Of a stretch of DNA of 64,000 nt, positions 25,580 to 33,897 are shown piece after piece; position 1 is the first letter of the stretch, and every line of letters begins with the position of its first letter. The translations under genes were made by a program, and so were the position numbers. The notes beneath the pieces were generated by a model. That model ran no database searches. It was given only the letters and a program-made list of their open reading frames with translations, and had not been told where the DNA came from. Source of the DNA: Deltaproteobacteria bacterium (GTDB lineage Bacteria > Desulfobacterota > Desulfobacteria > Desulfobacterales > Desulfatibacillaceae); contig JACRLG010000007.1 of assembly GCA_016235345.1 (NCBI GenBank), forward strand, positions 186,001 through 250,000, in the 5' to 3' direction.

Positions 25580-25681
25580 ACCGCCGAAGCCTCCATGGCT
25601 ATGCGCCGTCTGTAAGGGAAATCACGAAAAACGGGCGGTCAGCCGGTATCCGGCCAATAAGACCTGCAAGGCGACAATCCA

Positions 25682-25809
25682 TATTACCGGGAGCGCAATT
25701 TATTTTCATTTTTCGTTTTTCGAAAATGACGGGGGGAAGAAGACCTGCGCCTTTCTTCCCTTTGCCGGATTCCTTGAAAATTGGAAAAGAACCATGCTCC
25801 GCTTAATAT
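25682..25809. repeat. Dispersed element family 2, copy 2
   Basis: About 128 bp, very similar to the complement of the 63808-63932 copy across its whole length, with the palindromic core CATTTTTCGTTTTTCGAAAATG and the conserved tail GAACCATGCTCCGCTTAATA. It lies just upstream of the 1459-residue regulator gene. Confidence 0.7.
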
Positions 25810-25978
25810 CGAAAACACCGGTCATCCCATGAATAATCGAAACTTATCTTAAACATTCAGCAATTCAAATATTCAAGCAAATCTTGAGATGGATATGAAG
25901 ATTTGTTTGATTTTTGGGCAGGAAAACGGAGCGTCCGCTTGCAAGGTTCGGGAAGCGGCAGAACCCTTAAACGGACCG

Positions 25979-26007
25979 GCCCGTGCCGGTAATTTTCCGA
26001 CACGGGC
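25979..26007 (-). terminator. Hairpin downstream of the arsenic/thiol operon
   Basis: GCCCGTGCCGG (25979-25989) pairs with CCGACACGGGC (25997-26007) with one mismatch; on the minus strand it follows the CcdA-like gene by 56 nt. The T-run after it is short, so termination strength is uncertain. The remaining gap 25810-26062 shows no gene. Confidence 0.45.
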
Positions 26008-26062
26008 AGAACCGGATTTTGCGGGTTGCTGTAAGGCGTTGCCGGGCGGCGGCCGCCTCTCG

Positions 26063-26779
26063 TCAGGTGGGCGAGCCTTCCAGAAAAGGCCTTATGATGA
26101 AGTAGACAGCCAGGAACCCGACAAGGATTCCGGCGGCTTTTCGGAACCACATTCCTCCCTGGTGAAAAGTATTGCTTTCTAGTATCCGGCGAACCAGGGC
26201 CGCGCTGGACCCGGCCACGGCTATGGGTATGCAGTGTCCTATGCCGAAAAGAACGATGTAGAGGAGGCCCGTTGCGATCTTCTGCTGGATGGTGATTACC
26301 GCAAGAATGGGCGCGATGAATCCGAAGGTGCAGGAGCCGGAAAGAACCCCGTAGGCAAGGCCTAAGATGAAGGCCCCTTTCACTCCCTTCACCCGCAGTT
26401 TTGATATGGGGCCGCCCGACATGGAGCATGCCTTTACGCCCAGCATGTCCAAGGCCACCCACATCAGAAGCATTCCCACCGGAATGGTCCAGTATGGGCT
26501 CACGTCCCCCATCATGCGGCCAAGAAGGGAGCAGACCACCCCAAGCGCCGCAATGGTGATGAACAGGCCCAGGGTGAACGCCACGGCGTATTTGGCCGCG
26601 CTTCTGGCCTCGAGGAGTTTTTCCTGGCCCGCCACGTAGCCGACGATTAGCGGTATGGAGGCCATGTGGCAGGGCGAGAGCATCACGCTTATCATGCCCC
26701 ATATAAGGCAGCCCACGGCGGCAATCGCCACGCCCCCGCTCATCCACTGGTTGACCGCGAGAAAGAGATCGTCAAGCAT
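26063..26779 (-). CDS. CcdA/DsbD-like transmembrane thiol-electron transporter
   Basis: A 238-residue membrane protein with six or seven predicted spans, of the CcdA (DsbD transmembrane) family that carries reducing equivalents across the inner membrane through paired cysteines. Seen are MLSPCHMASIPLIVGY (about residue 31-46, first Cys) and LSGSCTFGFIAPILAV (second Cys, in the position of the DsbD redox pair). It is the last gene of the arsR-led operon and lies 12 nt after a secreted thioredoxin, its likely partner. Confidence 0.88.
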   Translation of the reverse strand: MLDDLFLAVNQWMSGGVAIAAVGCLIWGMISVMLSPCHMASIPLIVGYVAGQEKLLEARSAAKYAVAFTLGLFITIAALGVVCSLLGRMMGDVSPYWTIPVGMLLMWVALDMLGVKACSMSGGPISKLRVKGVKGAFILGLAYGVLSGSCTFGFIAPILAVITIQQKIATGLLYIVLFGIGHCIPIAVAGSSAALVRRILESNTFHQGGMWFRKAAGILVGFLAVYFIIRPFLEGSPT

Positions 26780-26791
26780 TTAAACCTCTTT

Positions 26792-27202
26792 CTATTTGGC
26801 TGGTTTTTTGGAGGGCGGCGCGGGAATTCCCAGTTTTTTCAGGGTTTCCATAATGCTCGCCTTGTCCATGAAGCCCATGTGGCGGCTCACCTCTTTTCCT
26901 TTTTTATCGTAGAAAATCTGGGTGGGTATTCCACTTATTCCGAACCTGGCCGCCTGATCCCTGTTTTCCCACACGTCGATGAAAATGATGGACGCCCGGC
27001 CTGCGTATTCCTTTTCAAGCTCTTTGATTATGGGGGCCATCATCCTGCACGGGATGCACTTTTTGGCCCCAAGGTCCAGCATTGTCACCATGCCGGGCGT
27101 GGGAACGGGAGGAATCGTTTCAGAGCCTTCCTCTGCTTGCAAGGCGGTTAAGGCCAGTATCGAAAAAATGACCGCCGCAAGGACCGGAATGATTCTTTTC
27201 AT
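26792..27202 (-). CDS. Secreted thioredoxin-family protein
   Basis: A 136-residue thioredoxin fold with a signal peptide (IIPVLAAVIFSILALTALQA) and an active-site CxxC as KKCIPCRMMAP. The cis-proline loop is FGISGIPTQIFYD. The start at 27202 follows an AAGGAAA ribosome site; a longer reading from 27241 has none. In the periplasm it would exchange thiols with the CcdA-like protein encoded next to it. A reductant for arsenic, selenium or cytochrome maturation substrates is possible; operon context favours arsenic. Confidence 0.88.
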   Translation of the reverse strand: MKRIIPVLAAVIFSILALTALQAEEGSETIPPVPTPGMVTMLDLGAKKCIPCRMMAPIIKELEKEYAGRASIIFIDVWENRDQAARFGISGIPTQIFYDKKGKEVSRHMGFMDKASIMETLKKLGIPAPPSKKPAK

Positions 27203-27254
27203 GTGTTTTTCCTTGTGTTTCAGCTTGTTGCCTTGTTCCACGGGCTCTCCGGCA

Positions 27255-27623
27255 TCAGTAGACCAGTGAAGCGGAGGCCGTAAGTATCTCTTGATTGAGC
27301 GCTGCGGCGGCGGTCAGCTCAACGCCGTCAATCAGCTGGTCCTCTTCGATTTTGCGGGCCTTGATGCAGGGTACGCAGACCAGTATCCTTCCTCCTGCCT
27401 CACGAAATCCTTCCATCAGATCGCCCAAAGGGGCGAGATTCGCCGCGAACACGTGTCCGGCGTAGCCTTTTTGGGCCAGATAGACCCCGTTTCCCTGCAA
27501 TACGATCACCGGCTTGACGTCCATTGCAAGCCCGGCTGTCGCCATGACAAAAGGGAGGGTTGCGCGCTCGGTGTCTTCTCCGGCGTGGGTGACGAAATAA
27601 ACGATCTTGTTTTCCTTTTCCAT
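27255..27623 (-). CDS. DsrE-family sulfur-relay protein
   Basis: A 122-residue DsrE/F-like protein: IVYFVTHAGEDTERATLPFVMATAGL at the N-terminus, GNGVYLAQKGY and ILVCVPCIKARKI at about 82-94, where the CxxC supplies candidate persulfide-carrying cysteines. Family members bind or pass sulfane sulfur. Position between acr3 and a thioredoxin suggests sulfur handling during arsenic detoxification (inference), for example with thiolated arsenic in sulfidic habitats. Confidence 0.8.
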   Translation of the reverse strand: MEKENKIVYFVTHAGEDTERATLPFVMATAGLAMDVKPVIVLQGNGVYLAQKGYAGHVFAANLAPLGDLMEGFREAGGRILVCVPCIKARKIEEDQLIDGVELTAAAALNQEILTASASLVY

Positions 27624-27636
27624 GAGGCCCTCCTTT

Positions 27637-28728
27637 TTAAGGTTTGCACGTAACGTGGCAGACGCCGGTGGGGGTTTCCACGGTGAATGGAAAGTACTTC
27701 CGCTTGAACCAGAGGGCGGCGTTGACCAGGGTTATCAGGACCGGCACCTCCACAAGGGGGCCTATTACCGCCGCGAAGGCCTGGCCGGAATCGAGCCCGA
27801 AAACCGCCACCGCCACCGCTATGGCAAGCTCGAAGTTGTTGGACGCGGCAGTAAAGGAAAGGGTGGCGCTCTGCTCGTAGGTTGCCCCCGCCTTCATGGA
27901 TAAAACAAAGGAGGCGAAAAACATGATAACGAAATAAATGCACAGGGGAACAGCTATGCGCAGCACGTCCAGGGGAAGGCGCACGATGTATTCGCCCTTT
28001 AGGGAAAACATCACAAGAATCGTGAACAGAAGGGCGATCAAGGTTATCGGGCTTATTTTCGGAAGGAATTTTTCCTCGTAGCGTTTCTCCCCCACGGTTT
28101 TGAGGCCGATGACGCGGGAAAGGACGCCTGCGATGAAGGGAATGCCCAGGTAGATGAAAACGCTCTCGGCGATCTGGCCCATCGAAATATCCACCCTCAT
28201 GCCGGACAAACCAAGCCAGCCGGGGGCGACGGTGATGAAAAACCAGGCGTAGACCGAGAAGAAAAGGACCTGGAAAATGGAGTTGAAGGCGACAAGCCCC
28301 GCGCAGTATTCGCGGTCCCCGCTTGCAAGGTCGTTCCACACTATGACCATTGCTATGCACCGGGCAAGGCCTATCATTATGAGCCCCACCATGTACTCCT
28401 GATGCCCGGACAAAAAGGCCACGGCCAGAAAAAACATGAGGATGGGGCCGATTATCCAGTTCTGGACCAGGGACAGGGCCAGTACCTTCACGTCCCGGAA
28501 CACGTTGCCGAGCTTTTCGTACTTCACCTTTGCCAAGGGCGGATACATCATAAGTATAAGGCCGACAGCGATGGGGACATTGGTGGTTCCCACCGAAAAG
28601 CGGTTGATGACATCCTTTATCCCCGGAAAGAGCCAGCCCCCGCCAACGCCGATGAACATGGCGAGAAATATCCACAAGGTCAGGAACCGGTCCAGGAAGG
28701 AGAGTTTTTTTATCGCGGCGTCGCCCAT
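27637..28728 (-). CDS. acr3: Arsenite efflux transporter, ACR3 family
   Basis: A 363-residue, ten-helix transporter of the BASS superfamily that exports arsenite (or antimonite). Characteristic segments are [33 protein letters not shown] (with the conserved Cys essential in ACR3) and [19 protein letters not shown]. The gene sits mid-operon between an Fe-S protein and a DsrE protein, controlled by the arsR-like gene at the operon front. No arsenate reductase arsC is encoded in the operon. Confidence 0.93.
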   Translation of the reverse strand: MGDAAIKKLSFLDRFLTLWIFLAMFIGVGGGWLFPGIKDVINRFSVGTTNVPIAVGLILMMYPPLAKVKYEKLGNVFRDVKVLALSLVQNWIIGPILMFFLAVAFLSGHQEYMVGLIMIGLARCIAMVIVWNDLASGDREYCAGLVAFNSIFQVLFFSVYAWFFITVAPGWLGLSGMRVDISMGQIAESVFIYLGIPFIAGVLSRVIGLKTVGEKRYEEKFLPKISPITLIALLFTILVMFSLKGEYIVRLPLDVLRIAVPLCIYFVIMFFASFVLSMKAGATYEQSATLSFTAASNNFELAIAVAVAVFGLDSGQAFAAVIGPLVEVPVLITLVNAALWFKRKYFPFTVETPTGVCHVTCKP

Positions 28729-28752
28729 TAGAGCCCCCGTAATAATTGGTTG

Positions 28753-29283
28753 TCAGGCTTCGAGATCGAATCCCGCCAGATAATCCTGGAGTTTGCGCCT
28801 GTTTTCTTCTGTCATTTCCGGGCAGGATTCGATGCCCCTGCCGCCGTCTCGCACCTGGGCCGCAAACACCATGCAGGTTGGAAGTCCGCACTTTTTGCAG
28901 TTGGTCTTGGGCAGAAGCCTTAAAATTTCCATGAGAAGCGGCTTGACCTTGCCCGTGAAGCATGGGGTGATGGAATCCCGCTTTTCCCAGGCATCGTTGA
29001 TCTCGTTTTTGAGCCACGAAAGGACCCTGTCGGCCTCGTTCTCGTCCGCCAGGGCGTTGATGGCGATTTCGTTCGCGCCAACCTTGATGATCCTGCCCTG
29101 ATGGTGAAACATCACGAAAGGCGGGTCTGCGCAAAACTGGCTTCCGCCCAGCACTGCGTTCAAGTAGGGCAGGGCCTCGCCCACGTCCTCGTTAAGGTGC
29201 GCCACGCAGTGAACCGACTCGAAGGACGGGTTGCATTCGGCCCGGAAGATTTCCTTGGTGTAACCGGTTAAAAGCATGTTCAC
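28753..29283 (-). CDS. Fe-S cluster protein of arsenic operons
   Basis: A 176-residue protein with a C-terminal [4Fe-4S] motif Cys129-x2-Cys132-x4-Cys137-x16-Cys154 (KTNCKKCGLPTCMVFAAQ and IESCPEM), similar to the cluster domain of corrinoid Fe-S proteins. The N-terminal 110 residues show no family I recognise; they include C17, C26, C51 and C108. It lies 24 nt before acr3. A redox role for a metalloid substrate is possible but unproven. Confidence 0.75.
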   Translation of the reverse strand: MNMLLTGYTKEIFRAECNPSFESVHCVAHLNEDVGEALPYLNAVLGGSQFCADPPFVMFHHQGRIIKVGANEIAINALADENEADRVLSWLKNEINDAWEKRDSITPCFTGKVKPLLMEILRLLPKTNCKKCGLPTCMVFAAQVRDGGRGIESCPEMTEENRRKLQDYLAGFDLEA

Positions 29284-29310
29284 CGCCTTTTCGAAAACCC
29301 GAATCAGGTA

Positions 29311-29541
29311 TTATTTAAGCCAGCCCTTCACCTCGTCCTTTTTCGGAACCTTGCCCACGCATTTGACTTGGCCGTTCACCACCACCGAAGGGGTGCCGAA
29401 CACCCCGAACTTGCTTATTTCAAGCAGGTCGGTCACCTTTTCGATTTTTGCGTCAACCTTGGATTCGGCAACGGCCTCACGCACGATTTCCTCGGTCTTT
29501 TTGCACTTGGCGCAGCCAGGACCCAACACCTTGATTTCCAT
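29311..29541 (-). CDS. Small thioredoxin-like (redox-active disulfide) protein
   Basis: A 76-residue thioredoxin-fold protein with active site GCAKCKKTEE (C10-x2-C13) and the cis-Pro loop VFGTPSVVVNGQ. It matches the MTH895/TM0996-type small disulfide proteins that often accompany permeases of the ArsP/YraQ type. No signal peptide, so cytoplasmic. It sits 15 nt after the permease gene. Confidence 0.88.
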   Translation of the reverse strand: MEIKVLGPGCAKCKKTEEIVREAVAESKVDAKIEKVTDLLEISKFGVFGTPSVVVNGQVKCVGKVPKKDEVKGWLK

Positions 29542-29556
29542 GTAATAATTTCCTTT

Positions 29557-30669
29557 TCAGAACAAAAAGTTGAAAAGATAGCCCACAAGCAGAATCCCTG
29601 TGCCCACCACCCCCACGAAGACGCCTATCAGGCGCGGTTTCAACACTTTGCGGAGTATGATGATCTCCGGCAGCGAAAGGGCGATCACAGCCATCATGAA
29701 GGCCAGCACGGTTCCCAGGGCCGCCCCTTTTCCAAGCAGGGCCTGTACTATGGGGATGATGCCCGCCGCGTTGGAGTACATGGGAATGCCGATTAAAACC
29801 GACAGGGGCACAGACCACCAGGCTGATTTGCCCATGAAGGAGGCCATGAAGCCTTCGGGAACGTACCCGTGGATACCTGCCCCGACGGCGATTCCAAGCA
29901 TGACCCAGGGCCAGACCCTGCCCACGATGTCGCGCACAGCGTCAAGGCCATACCGGATGCGGTCGGCCCAACCCATTGGGCCTTCATCAATGCCGAGGCT
30001 TCCTGACTGAATCTGGAAAACCCAGTCTTCCAGGTGTTTTTCCATTTTGAGCCGCCCGATCACCCAGCCCGCGACAATTGCAATGGCGAGGCCGGTGCCC
30101 ATGTAAATGGCGGCCACCTTCCAGCCGAAGAGCCCGTAGAGAAGAACCACGGCGATTTCGTTGACCATGGGCGCGGATATCAGAAAGGAGAAGGTGACGC
30201 CCAAAGGTACTCCGGTTGTGACAAAGCCCAGAAAAAGCGGAACCGCCGAGCAGGAGCAGAAGGGGGTGACTATTCCAAGAAAGGCCGCCAGCACGTTTCC
30301 CACGGACTCGCGCTTCCCGGCCAGAATGGCGCGGGTGCGCTCCGGGGTGAAAAAGCTCCGCACGATTCCCACGCCGAAAACCACCAGGGTGAGCAGCATC
30401 AGCACCTTGGGGGTTTCAAACACGAAAAAACTGATGGCACTTCCCAGATGGCTGTTTGGCGCAAAACCGGCGACACCGGCCAAAATCCCGGTGAAAAAAT
30501 CCGCAGCAGGGGCAAGGTTTCTGTAAACCAGGAACCAAGCCACAAGGGCTGCCATGCTTCCTGCAATGTAAACTACAAGGCCGGGCCGACCTGTTTTGAC
30601 AGGTTCGTCGGGGTCGCTGGCGGCCTTTTTTTCTGTTGCGCAGGCGCATTCCATGCCGGTGGGTTCCAT
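29557..30669 (-). CDS. ArsP/YraQ-type permease
   Basis: A 370-residue membrane protein of the DUF318 permease family (about eight to ten spans) with the conserved FLGIVTPFCSCSAVPLFLGF segment, whose Cys pair is implicated in binding trivalent arsenicals in ArsP, and GIPMYSNAAGIIPIVQALL. The N-terminus MEPTGMECACATEK carries a CxC. The start at 30669 follows GGAGGAGAA; an alternative GTG at 30762 overlaps arsR but has no ribosome site. It probably exports an arsenical or another metal/metalloid. Confidence 0.85.
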   Translation of the reverse strand: MEPTGMECACATEKKAASDPDEPVKTGRPGLVVYIAGSMAALVAWFLVYRNLAPAADFFTGILAGVAGFAPNSHLGSAISFFVFETPKVLMLLTLVVFGVGIVRSFFTPERTRAILAGKRESVGNVLAAFLGIVTPFCSCSAVPLFLGFVTTGVPLGVTFSFLISAPMVNEIAVVLLYGLFGWKVAAIYMGTGLAIAIVAGWVIGRLKMEKHLEDWVFQIQSGSLGIDEGPMGWADRIRYGLDAVRDIVGRVWPWVMLGIAVGAGIHGYVPEGFMASFMGKSAWWSVPLSVLIGIPMYSNAAGIIPIVQALLGKGAALGTVLAFMMAVIALSLPEIIILRKVLKPRLIGVFVGVVGTGILLVGYLFNFLF

Positions 30670-30758
30670 TCGCGTTCTCCTCCAAAAGAGCCGGTTTGCC
30701 CGGCAACCTTTTTTATAGTTCGGAATATGGCGATATAGCTCGCCAAAAATTTTTTTGT

Positions 30759-31109
30759 TCACCTGTTTCTGGAGCAGATATCCTCCCGGCGTATTCCGGG
30801 AAGGCGCGCCACAACACCCCTTACGCCGGGGTCGTCATCGAGCCAGTGGCGCAGGTTGCCCAAGAGGCTCGAAGCATAAGGGTTTTGAGCGCCGTCCGCC
30901 AGGGAGTAATTCACCCACAGGCCCTCCTTGCTGAAATTGACCAGTCCGGCGTCCTCAAGTATCTGAAGGTGCTTGCTGGCCGTGGACTGTGCGATTCCGA
31001 GCGCCTCCTGAATTTCGCACACGCACATCACGCGCTTTTGGAGCATCTTCAACATTTTGACCCGGCTTGGGTCTGAAAGGGCCTTCATTACCTTTACAAA
31101 TGCTTTCAT
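30759..31109 (-). CDS. arsR: ArsR/SmtB family metalloregulator
   Basis: A 116-residue winged-helix repressor. Helix-turn-helix residues are IQEALGIAQSTASKHLQILEDAGLV; the preceding MCVCEIQ holds the CxC metal(loid) site typical of As(III)-sensing ArsR. Start at 31109 is chosen because a GGAGG lies 5 nt before it; an ATG four codons earlier overlaps that site. It heads the eight-gene operon ending with the CcdA-like gene and should repress it through the palindrome at 31133-31144. Confidence 0.92.
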   Translation of the reverse strand: MKAFVKVMKALSDPSRVKMLKMLQKRVMCVCEIQEALGIAQSTASKHLQILEDAGLVNFSKEGLWVNYSLADGAQNPYASSLLGNLRHWLDDDPGVRGVVARLPGIRREDICSRNR

Positions 31110-31132
31110 GGCGTCCTCCATATCGCTGATTT

Positions 31133-31163
31133 GGAATATATTCCCGGCGAGTCACGCTGTCAA
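31133..31163 (-). promoter_or_regulatory. Promoter and palindromic operator of the ars operon
   Basis: On the minus strand TTGACA (31158-31163), 17 bp and TATATT (31135-31140) form a near-consensus sigma70 promoter. The -10 is embedded in a perfect 12-bp palindrome GGAATATATTCC (31133-31144), a natural ArsR-type operator position. Confidence 0.75.
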
Positions 31164-31305
31164 CAGTTTTTTGCCCAAAAACGCCGACCCTGAAAATCTT
31201 TGACGTGAGGGGAGAGAGCATCTTTTTGCCGGAGTCCGGTTATCGGGCAGGAATTGGCTTTTTAAGGCTATACGACATTTTGTCCTTCTTGATACAGGAA
31301 AATGT

Positions 31306-31338
31306 TTGACACGATTAGTGTATCCGGTTTACTATAAT
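31306..31338 (+). promoter_or_regulatory. Promoter of the secreted protein at 31453
   Basis: TTGACA (31306-31311) is followed by TACTAT (31330-31335, 18-bp spacer) overlapping TATAAT (31333-31338, 21-bp spacer). It would give a leader of about 110 nt. Confidence 0.5.
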
Positions 31339-31452
31339 AAAAGGACGCCATGTCGGGCTCGATGATCCTGCCTGTATCGCTGTCGGACGCTCCACATATA
31401 AGGATATCCGGCCCGTTTCAAAATCGGGGCCGGCGGGCGAAGGAGGCTTTTC

Positions 31453-32031
31453 ATGGGAAAAAAACTCACTGTCAAAACTCTTATGACGGCTTTTTGTCTT
31501 TTGGCCGCCTGCATCCTCGCAACCCTTGCCTTTGCCGCCTCTTCCATCGTAACGCCCAAGCCTTGCGAACTCGTTGCGAACCGCAACAATTTTCCGGTAA
31601 GGGTGGGGGTCGAAGGCGCGGAAAAGGGCGCCCAATATTGGGCGGCCATAGCCACCGTCCAGACCGACAGCCGGGCGTGGGCGGAAACACTGGAGCTTTT
31701 CGAAAGGCTGAAGAAAAACCCCAAGGATAAAGGCGTCAGAAGCTCCCTGGAAAAGGCGGTCAAAGCCTGGAAGCCTGTCCAGTTCTGGCCCAAGTTTCTG
31801 GTGTCGAAATCGCCCCACACCTACAGGCTCTACGATGGCGGGCAGAACCCCCTAAGCGGCGTCGAGCCTCAGCCAATGCTGATTCTCGTAGTAAAGGTGG
31901 ATCAAAATCTTCATGAAAGAATAAAGGCATGGTTCCGCGACGGGGAGAAAAACAAATGGCCCGGCTTCAGCGCGGACGACTTCGCCGCCCAATATGAAAT
32001 CGTCGCCAGGACCGAGATATTTTTACCCTGA
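31453..32031 (+). CDS. Secreted hypothetical protein
   Basis: A 192-residue protein with a signal peptide (TLMTAFCLLAACILATLAFA, cleavage likely after AFA). The mature part is a mixed alpha/beta protein without a recognised domain; it holds QYWAAIATVQTDSRAWAE, QFWPKFLVSKSPHTYRLYD and a C-terminal KWPGFSADDFAAQYEIVARTE. The start follows GGAGGCTTTTC. It is the only plus-strand gene in 5-57 kb that is clearly real, with its own promoter. Function unknown. Confidence 0.72.
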   Translation: MGKKLTVKTLMTAFCLLAACILATLAFAASSIVTPKPCELVANRNNFPVRVGVEGAEKGAQYWAAIATVQTDSRAWAETLELFERLKKNPKDKGVRSSLEKAVKAWKPVQFWPKFLVSKSPHTYRLYDGGQNPLSGVEPQPMLILVVKVDQNLHERIKAWFRDGEKNKWPGFSADDFAAQYEIVARTEIFLP

Positions 32032-32058
32032 ATTTCTGGGCCGTTACGCAGGTTTCCG

Positions 32059-32883
32059 TCACTTGGTCCAGTCCACGAGGCCCCAATAGGCGGTTCCCAG
32101 AACCAGCGCGCCGAAGGCTATGCGGTACCAGGCAAAGGCCGAAAAATCGTGCTTCGATATGTAGCGCAAAAGCCCGCGAACGGCCACTATGGCGCAGACG
32201 AAGCTCATGATAAAGCCCACGGCCAGAAGGCCCGCCATGTCCGAATCCAGGACCGCCCGGTGTTTGTAAAGGTCGTATACGGCGGCTGCCGAAAGGGTGG
32301 GGATGGCCAGGAAAAATGAGAACTCCGTGGCGGCCCTGCGCGAAAGCCCGAAAAGAAGGCCGCCTATTATTGTGGAGGCCGAGCGGCTCATTCCGGGGAT
32401 GAGGGCGAAACACTGGGCTATGCCTACAAGAAGGGCGTCCCTCACCGACATCGAATCAACTTCCGAAACCCTCACCGTGTGCCTGCGGCGCTCCACCCAC
32501 AGAATCACGAGCCCCCCGAATATGAAGGCCCCGGCCACGGGACCCGGAAAAAAGAGATGAGCCTTTATGGCGCTTCCGGCCAGAAGCCCGATCACCGCAG
32601 CCGGAAGAAAGGCCACGAAAAGATTTAAGGTGAAAAGCTGCGCTCCTTTTTCCCTTAAAAGCCCCCCGGCCACGCCGCAGAGTTTCACCCGGTATTCCCA
32701 GCAAACCGCAAGAATCGCCCCAAGTTGTATGAATATCTCGAAAACGTCCCTCTGGTCCTTTTCCAGGAAATCCAGAAGCGAGCCTGTGATGATGAGGTGT
32801 CCGGTGCTGGAGATGGGCAGAAATTCGGTGAGCCCCTCCACAACGCCCATGATGAGGGCCTTTAAAAGAAGAATGATATCCAT
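32059..32883 (-). CDS. uppP: Undecaprenyl-diphosphate phosphatase (UppP/BacA)
   Basis: A 274-residue, eight-span membrane enzyme that dephosphorylates undecaprenyl pyrophosphate to recycle the peptidoglycan and O-antigen lipid carrier. Both catalytic signatures are present: [16 protein letters not shown] (about 15-30) and [14 protein letters not shown]. It overlaps no gene but lies 14 nt after the HAD hydrolase gene, in the same direction, so probably co-transcribed. Confidence 0.95.
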   Translation of the reverse strand: MDIILLLKALIMGVVEGLTEFLPISSTGHLIITGSLLDFLEKDQRDVFEIFIQLGAILAVCWEYRVKLCGVAGGLLREKGAQLFTLNLFVAFLPAAVIGLLAGSAIKAHLFFPGPVAGAFIFGGLVILWVERRRHTVRVSEVDSMSVRDALLVGIAQCFALIPGMSRSASTIIGGLLFGLSRRAATEFSFFLAIPTLSAAAVYDLYKHRAVLDSDMAGLLAVGFIMSFVCAIVAVRGLLRYISKHDFSAFAWYRIAFGALVLGTAYWGLVDWTK

Positions 32884-32897
32884 TAAAAATCGGTTCC

Positions 32898-33530
32898 TTA
32901 TCCGAGATGGTTCAGAATATCCTTGACGCCGATGAGGCTTTCCACGTGGAAATCCGCAACAAGGACGGGGTTCCTGTAGGCCACGAAGGGGACCCTGGCC
33001 GCGTGGCTGGCAAGCTCGTCCATCTCCGTGTCACCAATATATATTGCGCGCTCCGGGCCCAGGCCGAAGTGATCCAGAACTTTTTCAATGGGGTCGGGAA
33101 AGGGCTTGGGCCGGGGAACGTGAAGGGAGGTCACCACAAAGTCGAAGGAGCCGTCAAGGCCGTGTTCTGAAAGCACCCGGTTCATGGTGTCGCTGCGGTT
33201 GGTTGCGATGGCGGTATAGTAATCGGGGCGGATGATGGACAGAAGCTCCATCAGGGTGGGCTCGATCCGCATGAGCCCTATGAAGCGCGAATAGCCGATT
33301 TTCCGCCTCAGGGCCTGGGCGCGGAAAAGCTCGTCCGGATCCGGAAAAAGATTCTCCATGGTCTGGTCGGCGGTGGCCATGTGGGCGAAATTGAACTGCT
33401 CCGGCGTCATGGGGCTTTTGCCCATGTGGGCCAGGATCGCGTTGTAAAAGGCGGTGTTGGCCTCGGTGGAATCGAACATCACGCCGTCGCAGTCGAACAC
33501 CACGGCCTTTATTTTTGATGCAGGAGCCAT
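32898..33530 (-). CDS. HAD-family phosphatase (phosphoglycolate-phosphatase-like)
   Basis: A 210-residue HAD hydrolase with motif [14 protein letters not shown], motif II region [10 protein letters not shown] (Thr), Lys in PRPKPFPDP and motif [16 protein letters not shown]. The helical cap (residues ~20-80) is of the PGP/beta-PGM type. The start at 33530 fits the family; an ATG 36 nt upstream lacks support. Substrate is unknown. It is upstream of uppP in a probable two-gene operon. Confidence 0.85.
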   Translation of the reverse strand: MAPASKIKAVVFDCDGVMFDSTEANTAFYNAILAHMGKSPMTPEQFNFAHMATADQTMENLFPDPDELFRAQALRRKIGYSRFIGLMRIEPTLMELLSIIRPDYYTAIATNRSDTMNRVLSEHGLDGSFDFVVTSLHVPRPKPFPDPIEKVLDHFGLGPERAIYIGDTEMDELASHAARVPFVAYRNPVLVADFHVESLIGVKDILNHLG

Positions 33531-33637
33531 TGTCTTTCCTGTTTCCGAAAAGGCTTGTGAACGCAAGTTGAAACCCGTTCCGTCTTACTTCTTCAGCCGT
33601 CCAAAAACAAAGCATTTCTTGAGACCCCGAAAAAGCG

Positions 33638-33681
33638 AAAGGCGGAAGGACACGGTTTTTCGCCGCATCCCTCCGCCTTTT
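33638..33681. terminator. Bidirectional-type terminator hairpin
   Basis: AAAGGCGGA (33638-33646) pairs with TCCGCCTTT (33672-33680) and is flanked by A-rich and T-rich ends, in the gap between the HAD gene and MITE copy B. Confidence 0.5.
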
Positions 33682-33704
33682 GGCCGCAATTTTTTACGAG
33701 CCAG

Positions 33705-33897
33705 CAGCCTGTTGAAAAATTCAATTTTGACAGGCTGATGAAAAACGATGAGCCGTGAAGGCGGTGCGAAAATCCAATGAGTCAAGCGTACCCGCCCAAG
33801 AAATCACGGAGTTCTTGGGCTAATTCAAAATTGTTCGTACGTGACGGAATTGGCTTTGAAGCGCGAACACTGCCGGATCGCGTTTTTCGACAGCCGT
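33705..33897. repeat. MITE-like element family 1, copy B (long form)
   Basis: About 193 bp from CAGCCTGTTGAAAAA to the degenerate end TTTTTCGACAGCCG. The left end forms a CAGCCTGT/ACAGGCTG hairpin. It holds the extra hairpin module GCCCAAGAA...TTCTTGGGC between two GTAC copies (33788-33791 and 33837-33840) that is missing in copies A and E. Its right end abuts the TAG stop of the DUF4139 gene at 33898. Confidence 0.75.

Noticed and set aside
26792-29541. Selenocysteine in the thioredoxin-like proteins of the ars operon
   Set aside because: Active sites read CIPC and CAKC with normal Cys codons and the frames have no internal TGA.
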